Source of the DNA: Kribbella sp. ALI-6-A
GTDB taxonomy: Bacteria; Actinomycetota; Actinomycetes; Propionibacteriales; Kribbellaceae
Length of the DNA: 64,000 nucleotides
Reading direction: 5' to 3'
Assembly: GCF_001984195.1 (NCBI RefSeq)
Contig: NZ_MTQN01000010.1
Coordinates: 248,001-312,000, forward strand
The position numbers were made by a program, and so were the translations under genes. The first letter of the stretch is position 1. The number at the start of each line of letters is the position of its first letter. Shown in pieces: positions 19,701-28,416 of this stretch. The notes beneath the pieces were generated by a model. The model saw only the letters and a list, made by a program, of their open reading frames with translations, did not search any database and was not told where the DNA came from.

Positions 19701-21469
19701 AGCCGCTGCGCGTGACCGTGCTGACCAAGCAGGTGCCGAAAGGCGACCATGACGGTCGCCTGGACGCCGACGGCCGTCTCGAACGAGGTGGCAACGTCAC
19801 GGAGATGAACCCGTGGTGCCGGCGGGCCGTGGCCCAGGGCGTACGGCTCGCGCAGGAGTCCGGTGGACGCAGTACGGCGATCACGATGGGCCCGCCGTCG
19901 GCGGCCGACGTGCTGCGCGAGGCGATGGGGTGGGGGATCGACGACGCGGTGCACCTGAGCGATCCGGTGCTCGCCGGGTCGGACTGCCTGGTCACCGCCC
20001 GCGCGCTGGCCGGGGTGGTCGATCAGGCCGACGTGGTGCTGGTCGGCGCGAGCTCGGTCGACGGCAGCACCGGGGCGATCGGCGCGATGCTCGCCGAGTT
20101 GCTCGGGCTTCCGTTCGTCGGCCCGGTGCTGGACCTGGAGGTCGAGGACCACCGCGTGCGGGCCGTCGTCCAGTACGACAACGGCACCGAGTCGGTGGTG
20201 GTCGACCTGCCCGCCGTCGTCGCGGTCGCCGAACGCTCGTGCTCACCGTGCAAGGTCCCGGCCGAGCAGTGGCCGGCCGGCGACACCATCCGCCACGTCA
20301 CCACCGCCGCCCTCCCCGCCGCCCGCTGGGGCCTCACCGCAAGCCCCACCCGAGTCACCGGCGTCCGCCCCCTCGGCCTCACCCGCGAACCTGTCATCTT
20401 CCGCGGCACCCCCAAACGCCAAGCCGACCGAGCCATCGCCGAACTCCTCGCCCGAGGCTGCTTCGACACCTTCACCCACCAGCCCGAATCCCTGCAGACA
20501 GTTCCTCTTCCGATGAACGGTCCACAGGCAGTGGTCGCGCTGACCGGACCCGCTCCCGACGAGTGCACGAGGGCTCTGCTGGGGTCGGCCGCCGCGCTGG
20601 CGGTCGAGGTGGGCGGCTCCGTCGTCGCCGTACGGACTGATGACGGTGCCGACGCGAGCGACCTCGTGCGCTGGGGTGCCGACTCCGTGGTGTCCTTGAC
20701 CGGCGACGACCCTCGCCCGGTCGCTGGAGTGCTGGCGAAGTGCTTCGCCGATGTGGCTCCTTGGGCTGTCGTGGCAGGCGCTCTGCCGTGGGAGCGGGAA
20801 GTACTGGCTCGGCTCGCGGTGTCGCTGGGCGCGGGGCTGATGTCCGACCTGGTGAGCCTGAGCGTGAACACCGACGGACTGCTGGTGGGCCTGAAGCCGT
20901 CCGGCGGTGGCACCCTGGCCGAGATCGTCAGCTACGGCTCCCCGCAGATCGCGACCTTGCGCACCGGCATGCTGCCGTTGCTGCGCCCGCGCGAACCGCA
21001 CGCCTTCGATCACCAGGTGCTGCCGGTCGAGCAGGACCCGGCGATCACCCGCATCGACCGCCGTAGCGGCCACGAGGGTGACGCGCTCGACCGCGCGGTC
21101 GTGGTGATCGGTGTCGGTCGCGGTGTCGACCCCACGCAGTACGGCGACCTGGAACCGCTGCGCGAGCTGCTGAACGCCGAGCTTGCCGCGACCCGCAAGG
21201 TCACCGACGAGGGCTGGCTGCCGCACGGCCGTCAGCTCGGCATCACCGGCCGGAGCGTGGCCCCGCGGATGTACTTCGCGGTCGGCCTGTCCGGCAACCA
21301 CAATCACCTGGCCGGCGCCAGCCGGGCCGGGACCGTTCTGGCCATCAACACCGACCCGGCCGCGCCAGTGTTCGCGCACTGCGACGTCGGTCTGGTCGCG
21401 GACTGGCAGGAGGTGATGCCACACCTCGTCGACGGCCTGCGAACGCGAGCCGGACGTGCCGACAGCTGA
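19697..21469 (+). CDS. Electron transfer flavoprotein, fused beta-alpha (EtfB-EtfA)
   Basis: 590 residues. About 1-200 is the EtfB (FixA) half (VTVLTKQVPKGD, ADVVLVGASSVDGSTGAIG). After a linker, about 275-590 is the EtfA half, ending in a FAD-binding region (AVGLSGNHNHLAGASRAGTV, INTDPAAPVFAHCDVGLVADW). The usual GAIQH becomes GNHNH. A CSPC motif sits at the end of the beta half. The protein should pass electrons from a dehydrogenase to another acceptor. GTG 19697 overlaps the VIT stop. Sequence 20285-20505, at the junction, switches to C-rich codons. Partner enzymes are not in view. Confidence 0.85.
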   Translation: MKPLRVTVLTKQVPKGDHDGRLDADGRLERGGNVTEMNPWCRRAVAQGVRLAQESGGRSTAITMGPPSAADVLREAMGWGIDDAVHLSDPVLAGSDCLVTARALAGVVDQADVVLVGASSVDGSTGAIGAMLAELLGLPFVGPVLDLEVEDHRVRAVVQYDNGTESVVVDLPAVVAVAERSCSPCKVPAEQWPAGDTIRHVTTAALPAARWGLTASPTRVTGVRPLGLTREPVIFRGTPKRQADRAIAELLARGCFDTFTHQPESLQTVPLPMNGPQAVVALTGPAPDECTRALLGSAAALAVEVGGSVVAVRTDDGADASDLVRWGADSVVSLTGDDPRPVAGVLAKCFADVAPWAVVAGALPWEREVLARLAVSLGAGLMSDLVSLSVNTDGLLVGLKPSGGGTLAEIVSYGSPQIATLRTGMLPLLRPREPHAFDHQVLPVEQDPAITRIDRRSGHEGDALDRAVVVIGVGRGVDPTQYGDLEPLRELLNAELAATRKVTDEGWLPHGRQLGITGRSVAPRMYFAVGLSGNHNHLAGASRAGTVLAINTDPAAPVFAHCDVGLVADWQEVMPHLVDGLRTRAGRADS

Positions 21470-21524
21470 ACCGCGCGACCCACAGCGCCCCGCCGTACCC
21501 GATCGGCCGGATAACCTGTCCGGC

Positions 21525-22106
21525 ATGGCGACGACCCGGCGGAGCAAAGCGGCAACCAGCGCGAGCAAGGAGAGCTGGCTGCTGCTGATCTACAAGGTGC
21601 CCAGCGACTCGTCGCGGGCCCGGGTGGCAGTGTGGCGGGAGCTGAAGCGGCTCGGCGGGTTCTACGTGCAGCAGGCGGTCTGCGTCCTGCCCGACCGTGA
21701 GGAACTGCGCGCCGGTATGGCGAAGGTCCGGGAGAAGGTGAGCGAGCTCGGCGGCTCGAGCGTCTTCCTCACCCTGACCGACGTCGACGACGACGCGCGG
21801 AACCAGTTCGTGGAGGGCTTCCGCAGCCAGTCGGCCAAGGAGTACGCCGAGATCGTCGAGGAGTGCGAGACCAAGTTCGTCAAGGAGATCGAGTTCGAGC
21901 GGTTCCGCGAGAACTACACGTTCGAGGAGGCCGAGGAGATCCGGCAGGACCTGGAGAAGCTGCGGCGCTGGCTGGCCAAGGTGGAGGACCGGGACTGGCT
22001 GGATGCCGACGGCAAGGAGCTCGCACGGGCCAAGGTGGCCGAGTGTGAACGCCTGCTGGAGGAGTTCGAGGCCGACGTCTACGAACGGACCGAGGGCAAG
22101 GTCTGA
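21525..22106 (+). CDS. ChrB N-terminal-domain protein
   Basis: 193 residues similar to the N-terminal domain of chromate resistance protein ChrB (SWLLLIYKVPSDSSRARVAVWRELKRLG, FYVQQAVCVLPDR) with a long charged, probably coiled-coil C-terminus (about 105-190). Related PaaX-like folds bind nucleic acid. There is no ribosome binding site; TAACCT (21512-21517) lies 7 nt before ATG, so the gene is probably leaderless. It is downstream of the ETF fusion but with its own promoter. Function in chromate resistance is not implied. Confidence 0.75.
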   Translation: MATTRRSKAATSASKESWLLLIYKVPSDSSRARVAVWRELKRLGGFYVQQAVCVLPDREELRAGMAKVREKVSELGGSSVFLTLTDVDDDARNQFVEGFRSQSAKEYAEIVEECETKFVKEIEFERFRENYTFEEAEEIRQDLEKLRRWLAKVEDRDWLDADGKELARAKVAECERLLEEFEADVYERTEGKV

Positions 22107-22134
22107 CCGACCCCGCTCCCGGCCCGGTGACCGA

Positions 22135-23052
22135 TCACTTCCGTCGCGGCCGGCGTTTCGGCCGGGGCAGCACCAGCGAGGTTTCGTCGGTCAGGCCGTA
22201 GCCGTTCAGTTCCTCGCGCAGCGTGTTCATCTTCTCGGTGGCGGCGAGTGCCCGGTCGCGATCCTGTGCGGCCACGGCGATCGTCAGTGCCTCCAGCAGG
22301 ATGAGTACGGTGGCCTGGCTGGTGAACGTGCCGGGCCGGCTCATCGGTGCCGACAGGACGACGTCCACCTTGTCGCGCAGGGCTTCACCGAGGGTGTCGG
22401 TCAGCAGGATCACCGGGACGCCGACCTGGAGGCAGTGGTCGAGGATCACCCGCAGTTCGCGGTTGATCCGGTTGTGCGCCATCGTCACCACGACGTCCTC
22501 GGGGCCGAGCAGCAGTAGCCGGTCGGCCAGCCGGTAACCGGTGTCGGACGCCGTCCGGGCCCGGTGACCGATCCTGGTCAGGTGGGTGGCGATGTAGTCC
22601 GACATCCCGCCCAGGCCGGCGAAACCGCAGACCAGTGTCTCGCGGGCTGCCCCGACCAGCTCGACCGCCCGCCGGAACTCGGCGCCGTCCAGGGTGTGCT
22701 CGGCGGCCTGCAACCGCTCGACGTGGTCGCGCAGGGTCGCGGTGAGCATCGCCTCGGGTCCGTCGGTGATGCTCTGCAGGCTGTTGCTGAGCCGGTTCGC
22801 CGGGGTGAGCAGCTTCTGCAGGTGGCCCTGTAGTGAACGCTTCAGGCCGGGCAGACCGTCGAAGCCGAGCGCCTTGGCGGTCCGGACCACGCTGGCGTCA
22901 CTGGTGCCGGTGGCCTTGCCGATCTCCTCGGCCGACGAGAACGCCGCCTCCTGGGGATGGGCGGCAAGGTACTCGGCGATCTTGCGCTCGGTGGTGGTCA
23001 GCGAGCTCCTCCGGCTCGCCACCCGCTCCTGCAAGGTCGGGGTCTTGGCCAC
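22135..23052 (-). CDS. MurR/RpiR-family transcriptional regulator (SIS domain)
   Basis: 305 residues. N-terminal HTH_6 (TERKIAEYLAAHPQEAAFSSAEEIGKATGTSDASVVRTAKALGF, read in pieces) and C-terminal SIS domain (about 130-265, VCGFAGLGGMSDYIA, TMAHNRINRELRVILDHC). GTG 23052 is 8 nt after GAGGAG; GTG 23058 is closer but poorly spaced. The family senses sugar phosphates or related metabolites. It is divergent from the C45/ABC transporter operon and most likely controls it through repeats in the 23152-23180 promoter. Confidence 0.88.
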   Translation of the reverse strand: MAKTPTLQERVASRRSSLTTTERKIAEYLAAHPQEAAFSSAEEIGKATGTSDASVVRTAKALGFDGLPGLKRSLQGHLQKLLTPANRLSNSLQSITDGPEAMLTATLRDHVERLQAAEHTLDGAEFRRAVELVGAARETLVCGFAGLGGMSDYIATHLTRIGHRARTASDTGYRLADRLLLLGPEDVVVTMAHNRINRELRVILDHCLQVGVPVILLTDTLGEALRDKVDVVLSAPMSRPGTFTSQATVLILLEALTIAVAAQDRDRALAATEKMNTLREELNGYGLTDETSLVLPRPKRRPRRK

Positions 23053-23151
23053 GGACACAGCTCCTCGCCTCACAGTAGTTCGCCGGACACCTTCCGATCA
23101 TGTCACCCGAAGGTTCCAGATCACCGCCAGGTAACCGGATTCGCCGACCCG

Positions 23152-23180
23152 TTGACAGCGATTGTAGCAATCACTACGGT
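23152..23180 (+). promoter_or_regulatory. Promoter of the C45/ABC operon with internal dyad
   Basis: TTGACA (23152-23157), 17 nt, TACGGT (23175-23180). The spacer contains GATTG-TAG-CAATC (23160-23172), a dyad well placed for repression by the divergent RpiR regulator. The start codon is 63 nt downstream. No DtxR/IdeR box is visible. Confidence 0.65.
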
Positions 23181-23243
23181 CAACTCAATATTCGTAATGA
23201 ACACAACGAAGCCACTTCCCGTCCATCTCCTGGAGCGACTCCC

Positions 23244-24437
23244 GTGACCCAGTTGCAGACCATCGAGATCTCCGCCGCCGAGGCGCGTGACCGCGGCGCG
23301 CAGTACGGCGAGGCGGCGCGGGCCCCGATCGAGCGCTCGCTGGACTTCTACTCCCAGTCGGTCGCCCGGGCGACCGGTCTGCCCTGGGCCGACGTGGTCG
23401 CCCGCGCCCCGCACTGGGTTCCGCTGATCGAGGGCTTCGCGCCCGACCTGGTCGAGGAGATCCGTGGCATCGCACTGGGCGCGAACCGGTCCTTCGAGGA
23501 GATCCTCGCGCTGAACGTCCGCGGTGAGCTGCTGCGCGGCGACCCGTTCGGCACCGCAGCACCGGCCGGCGACGGCAGCACCGACGACGGCTGTACGTCG
23601 TTCGCGCTGCTGCCGGCCGCGAACCCGATCGGCCACGTGTACGCCGGCCAGAACTGGGACCTGTACTCCGGCGTCGCCGACACCGTGGTCGTGCTGCGGA
23701 TCGAGCAGCCCGGGAAGCCGACGATCATCGGCCACGTCGAGGCCGGGCAGGTCGCCCGGCACGGCGCGAACTCGGCCGGCATCGCCTTGAACGCCAACGG
23801 ACTCGGGGCCGGCTTCGGCTCCGGGCTCGGCGTCCCCGGCACCGTCGTACGCCGCAAGGCGCTCGAGTGCTGGGACCTGCACGACGCGCTCCGGGCGATC
23901 TTCGACGCCCGCCAGAGCCTGTCCAGCAACATCCTGCTGACCCACCGCGACGGTTTCGCCATCGACGTCGAGACCACCCCGGGCCGGCACGGCTGGATGT
24001 ACCCGACGGACGGGCTGCTCGTCCACGGCAACCACTTCCAGTCCTTCGTCCCGCCGCAGATCAACGACACCTACAAGCCGTTCTCGGTGGACTCGCTCTA
24101 CCGGTTGCCCCGGGTCGAGCAGGGCCTGGCGCAGGTCCGCCTCGACGGAACCACCGAGGAAGCGGTCGCGCGCATCGTCCAGACCACGATGAGCGACCAT
24201 TTCGGTCACCCGAACGCCGTCTGCCAGCACGCCGACCCGCGCCGGCACACGCTCGACCGCAACGAAACCATCGTGTCCAGCCTGGTCGACCTGACCACCG
24301 GCACCTATCGCCTGACCCCCGGTCTGCCCTGCACCCACAGCTATCAGCAGGCGCCCTGGAACTTGTACGACGGCCCCGGTCCGCAGGACCGGCCCGATGT
24401 TCCCGCTCCGGCGATGTCCCTCGCTCGTCGCGGATGA
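23244..24437 (+). CDS. C45-family Ntn-hydrolase (acyltransferase/amidohydrolase)
   Basis: 397 residues of the acyl-CoA:6-APA acyltransferase (peptidase C45) family. Gly116-Cys117 (DDGCTSFALLP) is the expected self-cleavage site, exposing Cys117 as nucleophile; YAGQNWDLY and NSAGIALNANGLG follow in the mature chain. Characterised members hydrolyse or exchange amide-linked acyl groups. No signal peptide, so it acts in the cytoplasm on imported material. GTG 23244 is preceded by TGGAG. It is the first gene of an operon with a siderophore-type transporter, suggesting cleavage of the imported ligand. Confidence 0.85.
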   Translation: MTQLQTIEISAAEARDRGAQYGEAARAPIERSLDFYSQSVARATGLPWADVVARAPHWVPLIEGFAPDLVEEIRGIALGANRSFEEILALNVRGELLRGDPFGTAAPAGDGSTDDGCTSFALLPAANPIGHVYAGQNWDLYSGVADTVVVLRIEQPGKPTIIGHVEAGQVARHGANSAGIALNANGLGAGFGSGLGVPGTVVRRKALECWDLHDALRAIFDARQSLSSNILLTHRDGFAIDVETTPGRHGWMYPTDGLLVHGNHFQSFVPPQINDTYKPFSVDSLYRLPRVEQGLAQVRLDGTTEEAVARIVQTTMSDHFGHPNAVCQHADPRRHTLDRNETIVSSLVDLTTGTYRLTPGLPCTHSYQQAPWNLYDGPGPQDRPDVPAPAMSLARRG

Positions 24438-24480
24438 ACCACGTCCCCGCTTTGCTCTGCCTAGACCAGGAGCACACGTC

Positions 24481-25503
24481 ATGTCCCACACCGCTTCGAA
24501 GGGCCGGCGCCTTGCCGCCATCCTCACCCTGACCGCCGCCGCGGCCGCCCTGTCCGGCTGCGGCGGCTCCAGCTCCTCGCCGGCCACTGGCGCCGCCCCG
24601 AACGCCGACCGCGCCGCCGCCGCCCAGGGGGTCAGCTCGGACGTCAACACCGACCAGTGCGGCAAGGACTCGCGCACGATCAAGCACGACCTCGGCACCA
24701 CCACGGTCACCGGCAACCCGACCAAGGTGGTGGCGCTGGAGTACTCCTTCGTCGACGCGCTGGTCGCGGTCGGCATGTCCCCGGTCGGTGTCGCCGACGA
24801 CGACCAGCCCAAGCGCATCATTGCCGCATTGCGCGACAAGGTCGGTGCGTACAAGTCGGTCGGGCTGCGGGCGACGCCGAACATCCAGGTGATCACCGCG
24901 CTGAAGCCGGACCTGATCGTCGCCGACTCCGGCCGGCACAAGGCGATCTACGCCCAGCTGTCGAAGATCGCGCCGACCATCGCCTACCCCAGCCTGAACG
25001 GCAACTACCAGCAGGTGCTGGACAGCGAGATGTCGACCGCGATCGCGGTGAACAAGTGCGACGAGATGAAAACCCGGCTGGCCGAACACGCCAAGACGAT
25101 GGCCGACCTGAAGGCCCAGGCGCCGGCCGGCGAGACCCGCAAGGCGCTGTTCGTCCGGGCCTCGGAGAAGGCCTTCACCGGGTTCCCGCCGAAGGCCTAC
25201 ACGCCCGGTGTGCTGTCGGTGATCGGGATCCCGTCGTCGCTGCCGGACGACTCCGGCGACGCGTCGGTCTCGCTCACCCTGGAGACGCTGGTCACCAACA
25301 AGCCGGACATCTTGTTCATCGCCGCGAACGAAGGCCCGACGCTGCGCGACCAGTGGACCAAGAGCCCGCTGTGGAAGCAGTTGCCGGCGGTGCAGAACAA
25401 CGCGACCTTCGACGTGGACCCGAACGAGTGGTCCCGGTCGCGGGGCCTGATCGCCGCCGAGGTCGTCGCCAAGGAAGCCGTCAAGCTGCTCTACGGGAAG
25501 TGA
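24481..25503 (+). CDS. Siderophore-type ABC transporter substrate-binding lipoprotein
   Basis: 340 residues. A signal peptide ends in the lipobox LSGC with Cys27, so the mature protein is membrane anchored. The body is a two-lobed Fe3+-siderophore/FecB-type binding protein (VVALEYSFVDALVAVGMSPVG, LKPDLIVADS, ANEGPTLRDQW). AGGAG precedes ATG. It delivers ligand to the permeases encoded next. The ligand could be a ferric siderophore, ferric citrate or another metal chelate. Confidence 0.92.
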   Translation: MSHTASKGRRLAAILTLTAAAAALSGCGGSSSSPATGAAPNADRAAAAQGVSSDVNTDQCGKDSRTIKHDLGTTTVTGNPTKVVALEYSFVDALVAVGMSPVGVADDDQPKRIIAALRDKVGAYKSVGLRATPNIQVITALKPDLIVADSGRHKAIYAQLSKIAPTIAYPSLNGNYQQVLDSEMSTAIAVNKCDEMKTRLAEHAKTMADLKAQAPAGETRKALFVRASEKAFTGFPPKAYTPGVLSVIGIPSSLPDDSGDASVSLTLETLVTNKPDILFIAANEGPTLRDQWTKSPLWKQLPAVQNNATFDVDPNEWSRSRGLIAAEVVAKEAVKLLYGK

Positions 25504-25504
25504 C

Positions 25505-26566
25505 ATGACCACGTCCACGGGCACCTTGCCCAAGCCCGGCACGACCGGCGACCACAAGGCGCCGAAGATCGTCACCAACAAGCAGCGGGTCACCTGGGTG
25601 ACGCTGGCGCTGGTGGTGGTGGTCGTCGTGGGCGTCGCCTGGGCCCTGTCGATCGGCAGCCAGCAGATCTCGCTGACCCGGTTGCCGGCCGCGATCTTCA
25701 AGGCCGACCAGCCGGACGAGATGATCATCCAGTCGATCCGGCTGCCGCGGGTGGTGCTGGCGTTGTGCGTCGGCGCCGCCCTGGCGGTCGCCGGTGCGCT
25801 GATGCAGGCGGTCGCGGCCAACCCGCTGGCCGCGCCCGAGATCATGGGCGTCAACGCCGGCGCCGTGCTCGTGGTCGTCCTGGCGATCACGATCGTGCCG
25901 TCGCTGTCCGGCGCTCCGACCATCCTGCTGGCCTTCGGCGGCGCCGCCGCGGCCGGTATCTCGGTGATGATGCTGGCCGGGTCGGGCCGGGGACGGATCA
26001 GTCCGATCCGGCTCGCGCTGGCCGGTGTCACGGCGAGCACTTTGCTGATCTCGCTGACCCAGGTGCTGATCATCTTCGACGAGAACTCCACCGACAGCGT
26101 GCTGTTCTGGCTGGTCGGCGGCGTCAACTTCGCCGCCTGGCACGACATCCGCAACCTGCTGCCGTGGCTGGTGCTCGGGCTGATCGGCTCGTTCGCGCTG
26201 GCCCGTCCGCTGAACCTGCTGGCCCTCGGCGACGACATGGCCCGCGGCCTGGGACAGAACATCGAGCGGACCCGGATGTTCGGGTCGGCGCTGGTGATCG
26301 TGCTGTGCGGTGCGGCGGTGTCGGTGGCCGGCCCGGTCGCCTTCATCGGCCTGATCGTCCCGCACATCATGCGCCGCCTGGTCGGGTCCAGCTACACCGT
26401 GCTGCTGCCGCTGTGCGCGATCGGCGGTGGGGTGCTGGTGCTGTACGCCGACATCCTGTCCCGCTTCGTCAAACCGCCGTTCGAGGTCCCGGCCGGAGTC
26501 GTGACGGCCCTGATCGGCGCACCGATCTTCGTGTACCTGGCCCGTCGGCAGAAGGTGACCTCATGA
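25505..26566 (+). CDS. FecCD-family ABC permease 1
   Basis: 353-residue permease with about ten TM helices and the BtuC/FecCD landmarks LRLPRVV-like (SIRLPRVVLALCVGAALAVAG), NPLAAPEIMGVNAGA and GPVAFIGLIVPHIMRRL, the last contacting the ATPase. An extended 30-residue cytoplasmic N-terminus precedes TM1. It starts 1 nt after the binding-protein stop and overlaps the second permease by 4 nt. Confidence 0.94.
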   Translation: MTTSTGTLPKPGTTGDHKAPKIVTNKQRVTWVTLALVVVVVVGVAWALSIGSQQISLTRLPAAIFKADQPDEMIIQSIRLPRVVLALCVGAALAVAGALMQAVAANPLAAPEIMGVNAGAVLVVVLAITIVPSLSGAPTILLAFGGAAAAGISVMMLAGSGRGRISPIRLALAGVTASTLLISLTQVLIIFDENSTDSVLFWLVGGVNFAAWHDIRNLLPWLVLGLIGSFALARPLNLLALGDDMARGLGQNIERTRMFGSALVIVLCGAAVSVAGPVAFIGLIVPHIMRRLVGSSYTVLLPLCAIGGGVLVLYADILSRFVKPPFEVPAGVVTALIGAPIFVYLARRQKVTS

Positions 26567-27588
26567 CTACGACGATCGTCGCGCAGCACGTCCGGCGGAC
26601 GTCGCTGGCGCAGCGGCATCCCGCGATCCTGATGGGGTCGCTCGGGGCGCTCGCCGTGCTGCTGAGCTTCTACAGTCTCAGCGTCGGCGCCACCGAAGTC
26701 TCGCTCGGCGACGTCTTCAGTGCCCTCGTCGGCGACACCTCGAACCAGGCCGCCCAGATCGTGGTGGACTTCCAGCTGCCGAGAGTCCTGCTCGCCTGGC
26801 TGGTCGGCATCGCGCTGGCCGTGTCCGGCGCCGTCATGCAGGGCGTCATTCGCAACCCGCTCGCCGCCCCCGACGTGATCGGGGTGACCAAGGGCGCCGG
26901 CTTCGCGGGCATGCTGCTCCTGCTGGCGATTCCGGGCCTGCCGGTGTTCGCCGTCGTGCCGGCCGCCTTCATCGGCGGTTTGGTGGCCGCTGGGCTGGTC
27001 TACGTGCTGGCCTACCGCAAGGGCGCGACGCCGGTCCGGATCGCGCTGGTCGGGATCGCGGTCAGCGCGGCGTTCGAGGCGGGCATCCGGTTCCTGCTGG
27101 TCCGCAACCCGCTCGACGTCAGCGCCGCGCTGATCTGGCTGACCGGCAGCTTGTTCGGCCGGTCGATGCGCTCGGTGCTGGAGATCCTGCCGTGGGTGCT
27201 GGTACTGGTGCCGCTGATCGTGATCTGGGCCCGCAAGCTCGACGTCCTGGGGCTCGGTGACGATCTGGCCGCGGGCCTGGGGGAGCCGGTCGAGCGGACC
27301 CGCCGGATCCTGCTGCTGTTCGCGGTCGCGCTGGCGTCCGCGGCGGTCGCGGTCTCCGGCACGATCGGCTTCGTCGGCTTGATCGCGCCGCACATGGCCC
27401 GCCGGGTCTTCGGTGGCCGGCACCTCGCCTCGATTCCGTCCGCGGCGGTCTTCGGTGTCCTGCTGATGCTGGTCGCCGACATGCTCGGCCGCGGACTCGC
27501 TCCACCGCTGGAGATCCCCGCCGGACTGGTCACCGCTGTCGTCGGCGGCCCGTACTTCCTCTACCTGCTCGTGAAGACCGGAAAGTAG
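26563..27588 (+). CDS. FecCD-family ABC permease 2
   Basis: 341 residues, second half of the heterodimeric channel. NPLAAPDVIGVTKGAGF and GTIGFVGLIAPHMARRVFG match permease 1 at the same positions. ATG overlaps the previous stop (ATGA) and the ATPase gene follows after 9 nt, giving the standard permease-permease-ATPase order. Confidence 0.94.
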   Translation: MTTTIVAQHVRRTSLAQRHPAILMGSLGALAVLLSFYSLSVGATEVSLGDVFSALVGDTSNQAAQIVVDFQLPRVLLAWLVGIALAVSGAVMQGVIRNPLAAPDVIGVTKGAGFAGMLLLLAIPGLPVFAVVPAAFIGGLVAAGLVYVLAYRKGATPVRIALVGIAVSAAFEAGIRFLLVRNPLDVSAALIWLTGSLFGRSMRSVLEILPWVLVLVPLIVIWARKLDVLGLGDDLAAGLGEPVERTRRILLLFAVALASAAVAVSGTIGFVGLIAPHMARRVFGGRHLASIPSAAVFGVLLMLVADMLGRGLAPPLEIPAGLVTAVVGGPYFLYLLVKTGK

Positions 27589-27597
27589 GAGACCGCC

Positions 27598-28407
27598 ATG
27601 CGACTGCAGGCACAAGGGGTCCAGCTGGCCTATGACCAGAAGGTCATCGCCAAGGACCTGACGCTGACCATTCCGGACGGCAAGGTCAGCGTGCTGATCG
27701 GACCGAACGGCTGCGGCAAGAGCACCGCACTGCGGGCCTTGGCCCGGCTGCTGCCGCCCTCCAAGGGCAGTGTGGTCCTGGACGGCAAATCGATCCAGGA
27801 CACGCCGACCAAGGAGGTCGCCCGGCTGCTGGCGATCCTGCCGCAGGTACTGGCCGCGCCGGAGTCGATCTCGGTCGAGGACCTGGTCTGGTTCGGGCGC
27901 CACCCGCACCGCACGTCGCTCAAGGTGCCGAGCACAGCCGACAAGGAAGCGGTCGAGTGGGCGATGGAGGTCACCAGTACGGCGGACCTGCGCCACCAGC
28001 ACGTCGACCAGCTGTCCGGTGGCCAGCGGCAGCGCGTCTGGATCGCGCTGTGCCTGGCTCAGGGCACCGACCTGATCCTGCTGGACGAGCCCACGACGTA
28101 CCTGGACGTGGCCTACCAGCTCGAGGTGCTCGATCTGCTGGCCCAGCTCAACCACGAGCAGGGCAAGACGGTCGCGATGGTGCTGCACGACTTCAACATG
28201 GCGGCCGAGTACGCCGACCACGTGTTCGTGATGAAGTCCGGCACGTTGATCACCGAAGGGACGCCCGAGGACGTGTTCACCTGCGAGATCATCCGCGACG
28301 TGTTCGGGGTGGAGTCGAAGGTGGTACCGCATCCTGTCAGTGGCAAACCGATGTGCATCCCGCTGCGAGCCGGTCTGCGGACCCAGCTCGCGGTGGCCTC
28401 CGGATAA
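27598..28407 (+). CDS. Siderophore-type ABC transporter ATPase
   Basis: 269 residues of the FecE/FhuC type. Walker A GPNGCGKST, Q-loop (LPQVL), signature LSGGQRQRVW, Walker B LILLDEPTTYLD and H-loop histidine in MVLHDFN are all intact. It powers import through the two permeases. AGGAG precedes ATG 27598. Confidence 0.95.
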   Translation: MRLQAQGVQLAYDQKVIAKDLTLTIPDGKVSVLIGPNGCGKSTALRALARLLPPSKGSVVLDGKSIQDTPTKEVARLLAILPQVLAAPESISVEDLVWFGRHPHRTSLKVPSTADKEAVEWAMEVTSTADLRHQHVDQLSGGQRQRVWIALCLAQGTDLILLDEPTTYLDVAYQLEVLDLLAQLNHEQGKTVAMVLHDFNMAAEYADHVFVMKSGTLITEGTPEDVFTCEIIRDVFGVESKVVPHPVSGKPMCIPLRAGLRTQLAVASG

Positions 28408-28416
28408 GGGGAACGT

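Noticed and set aside
23053..23243. DtxR/IdeR box for the siderophore-type ABC operon
   Set aside because: No match to TTAGGTTAGGCTAACCTAA comparable with the one before the VIT gene.
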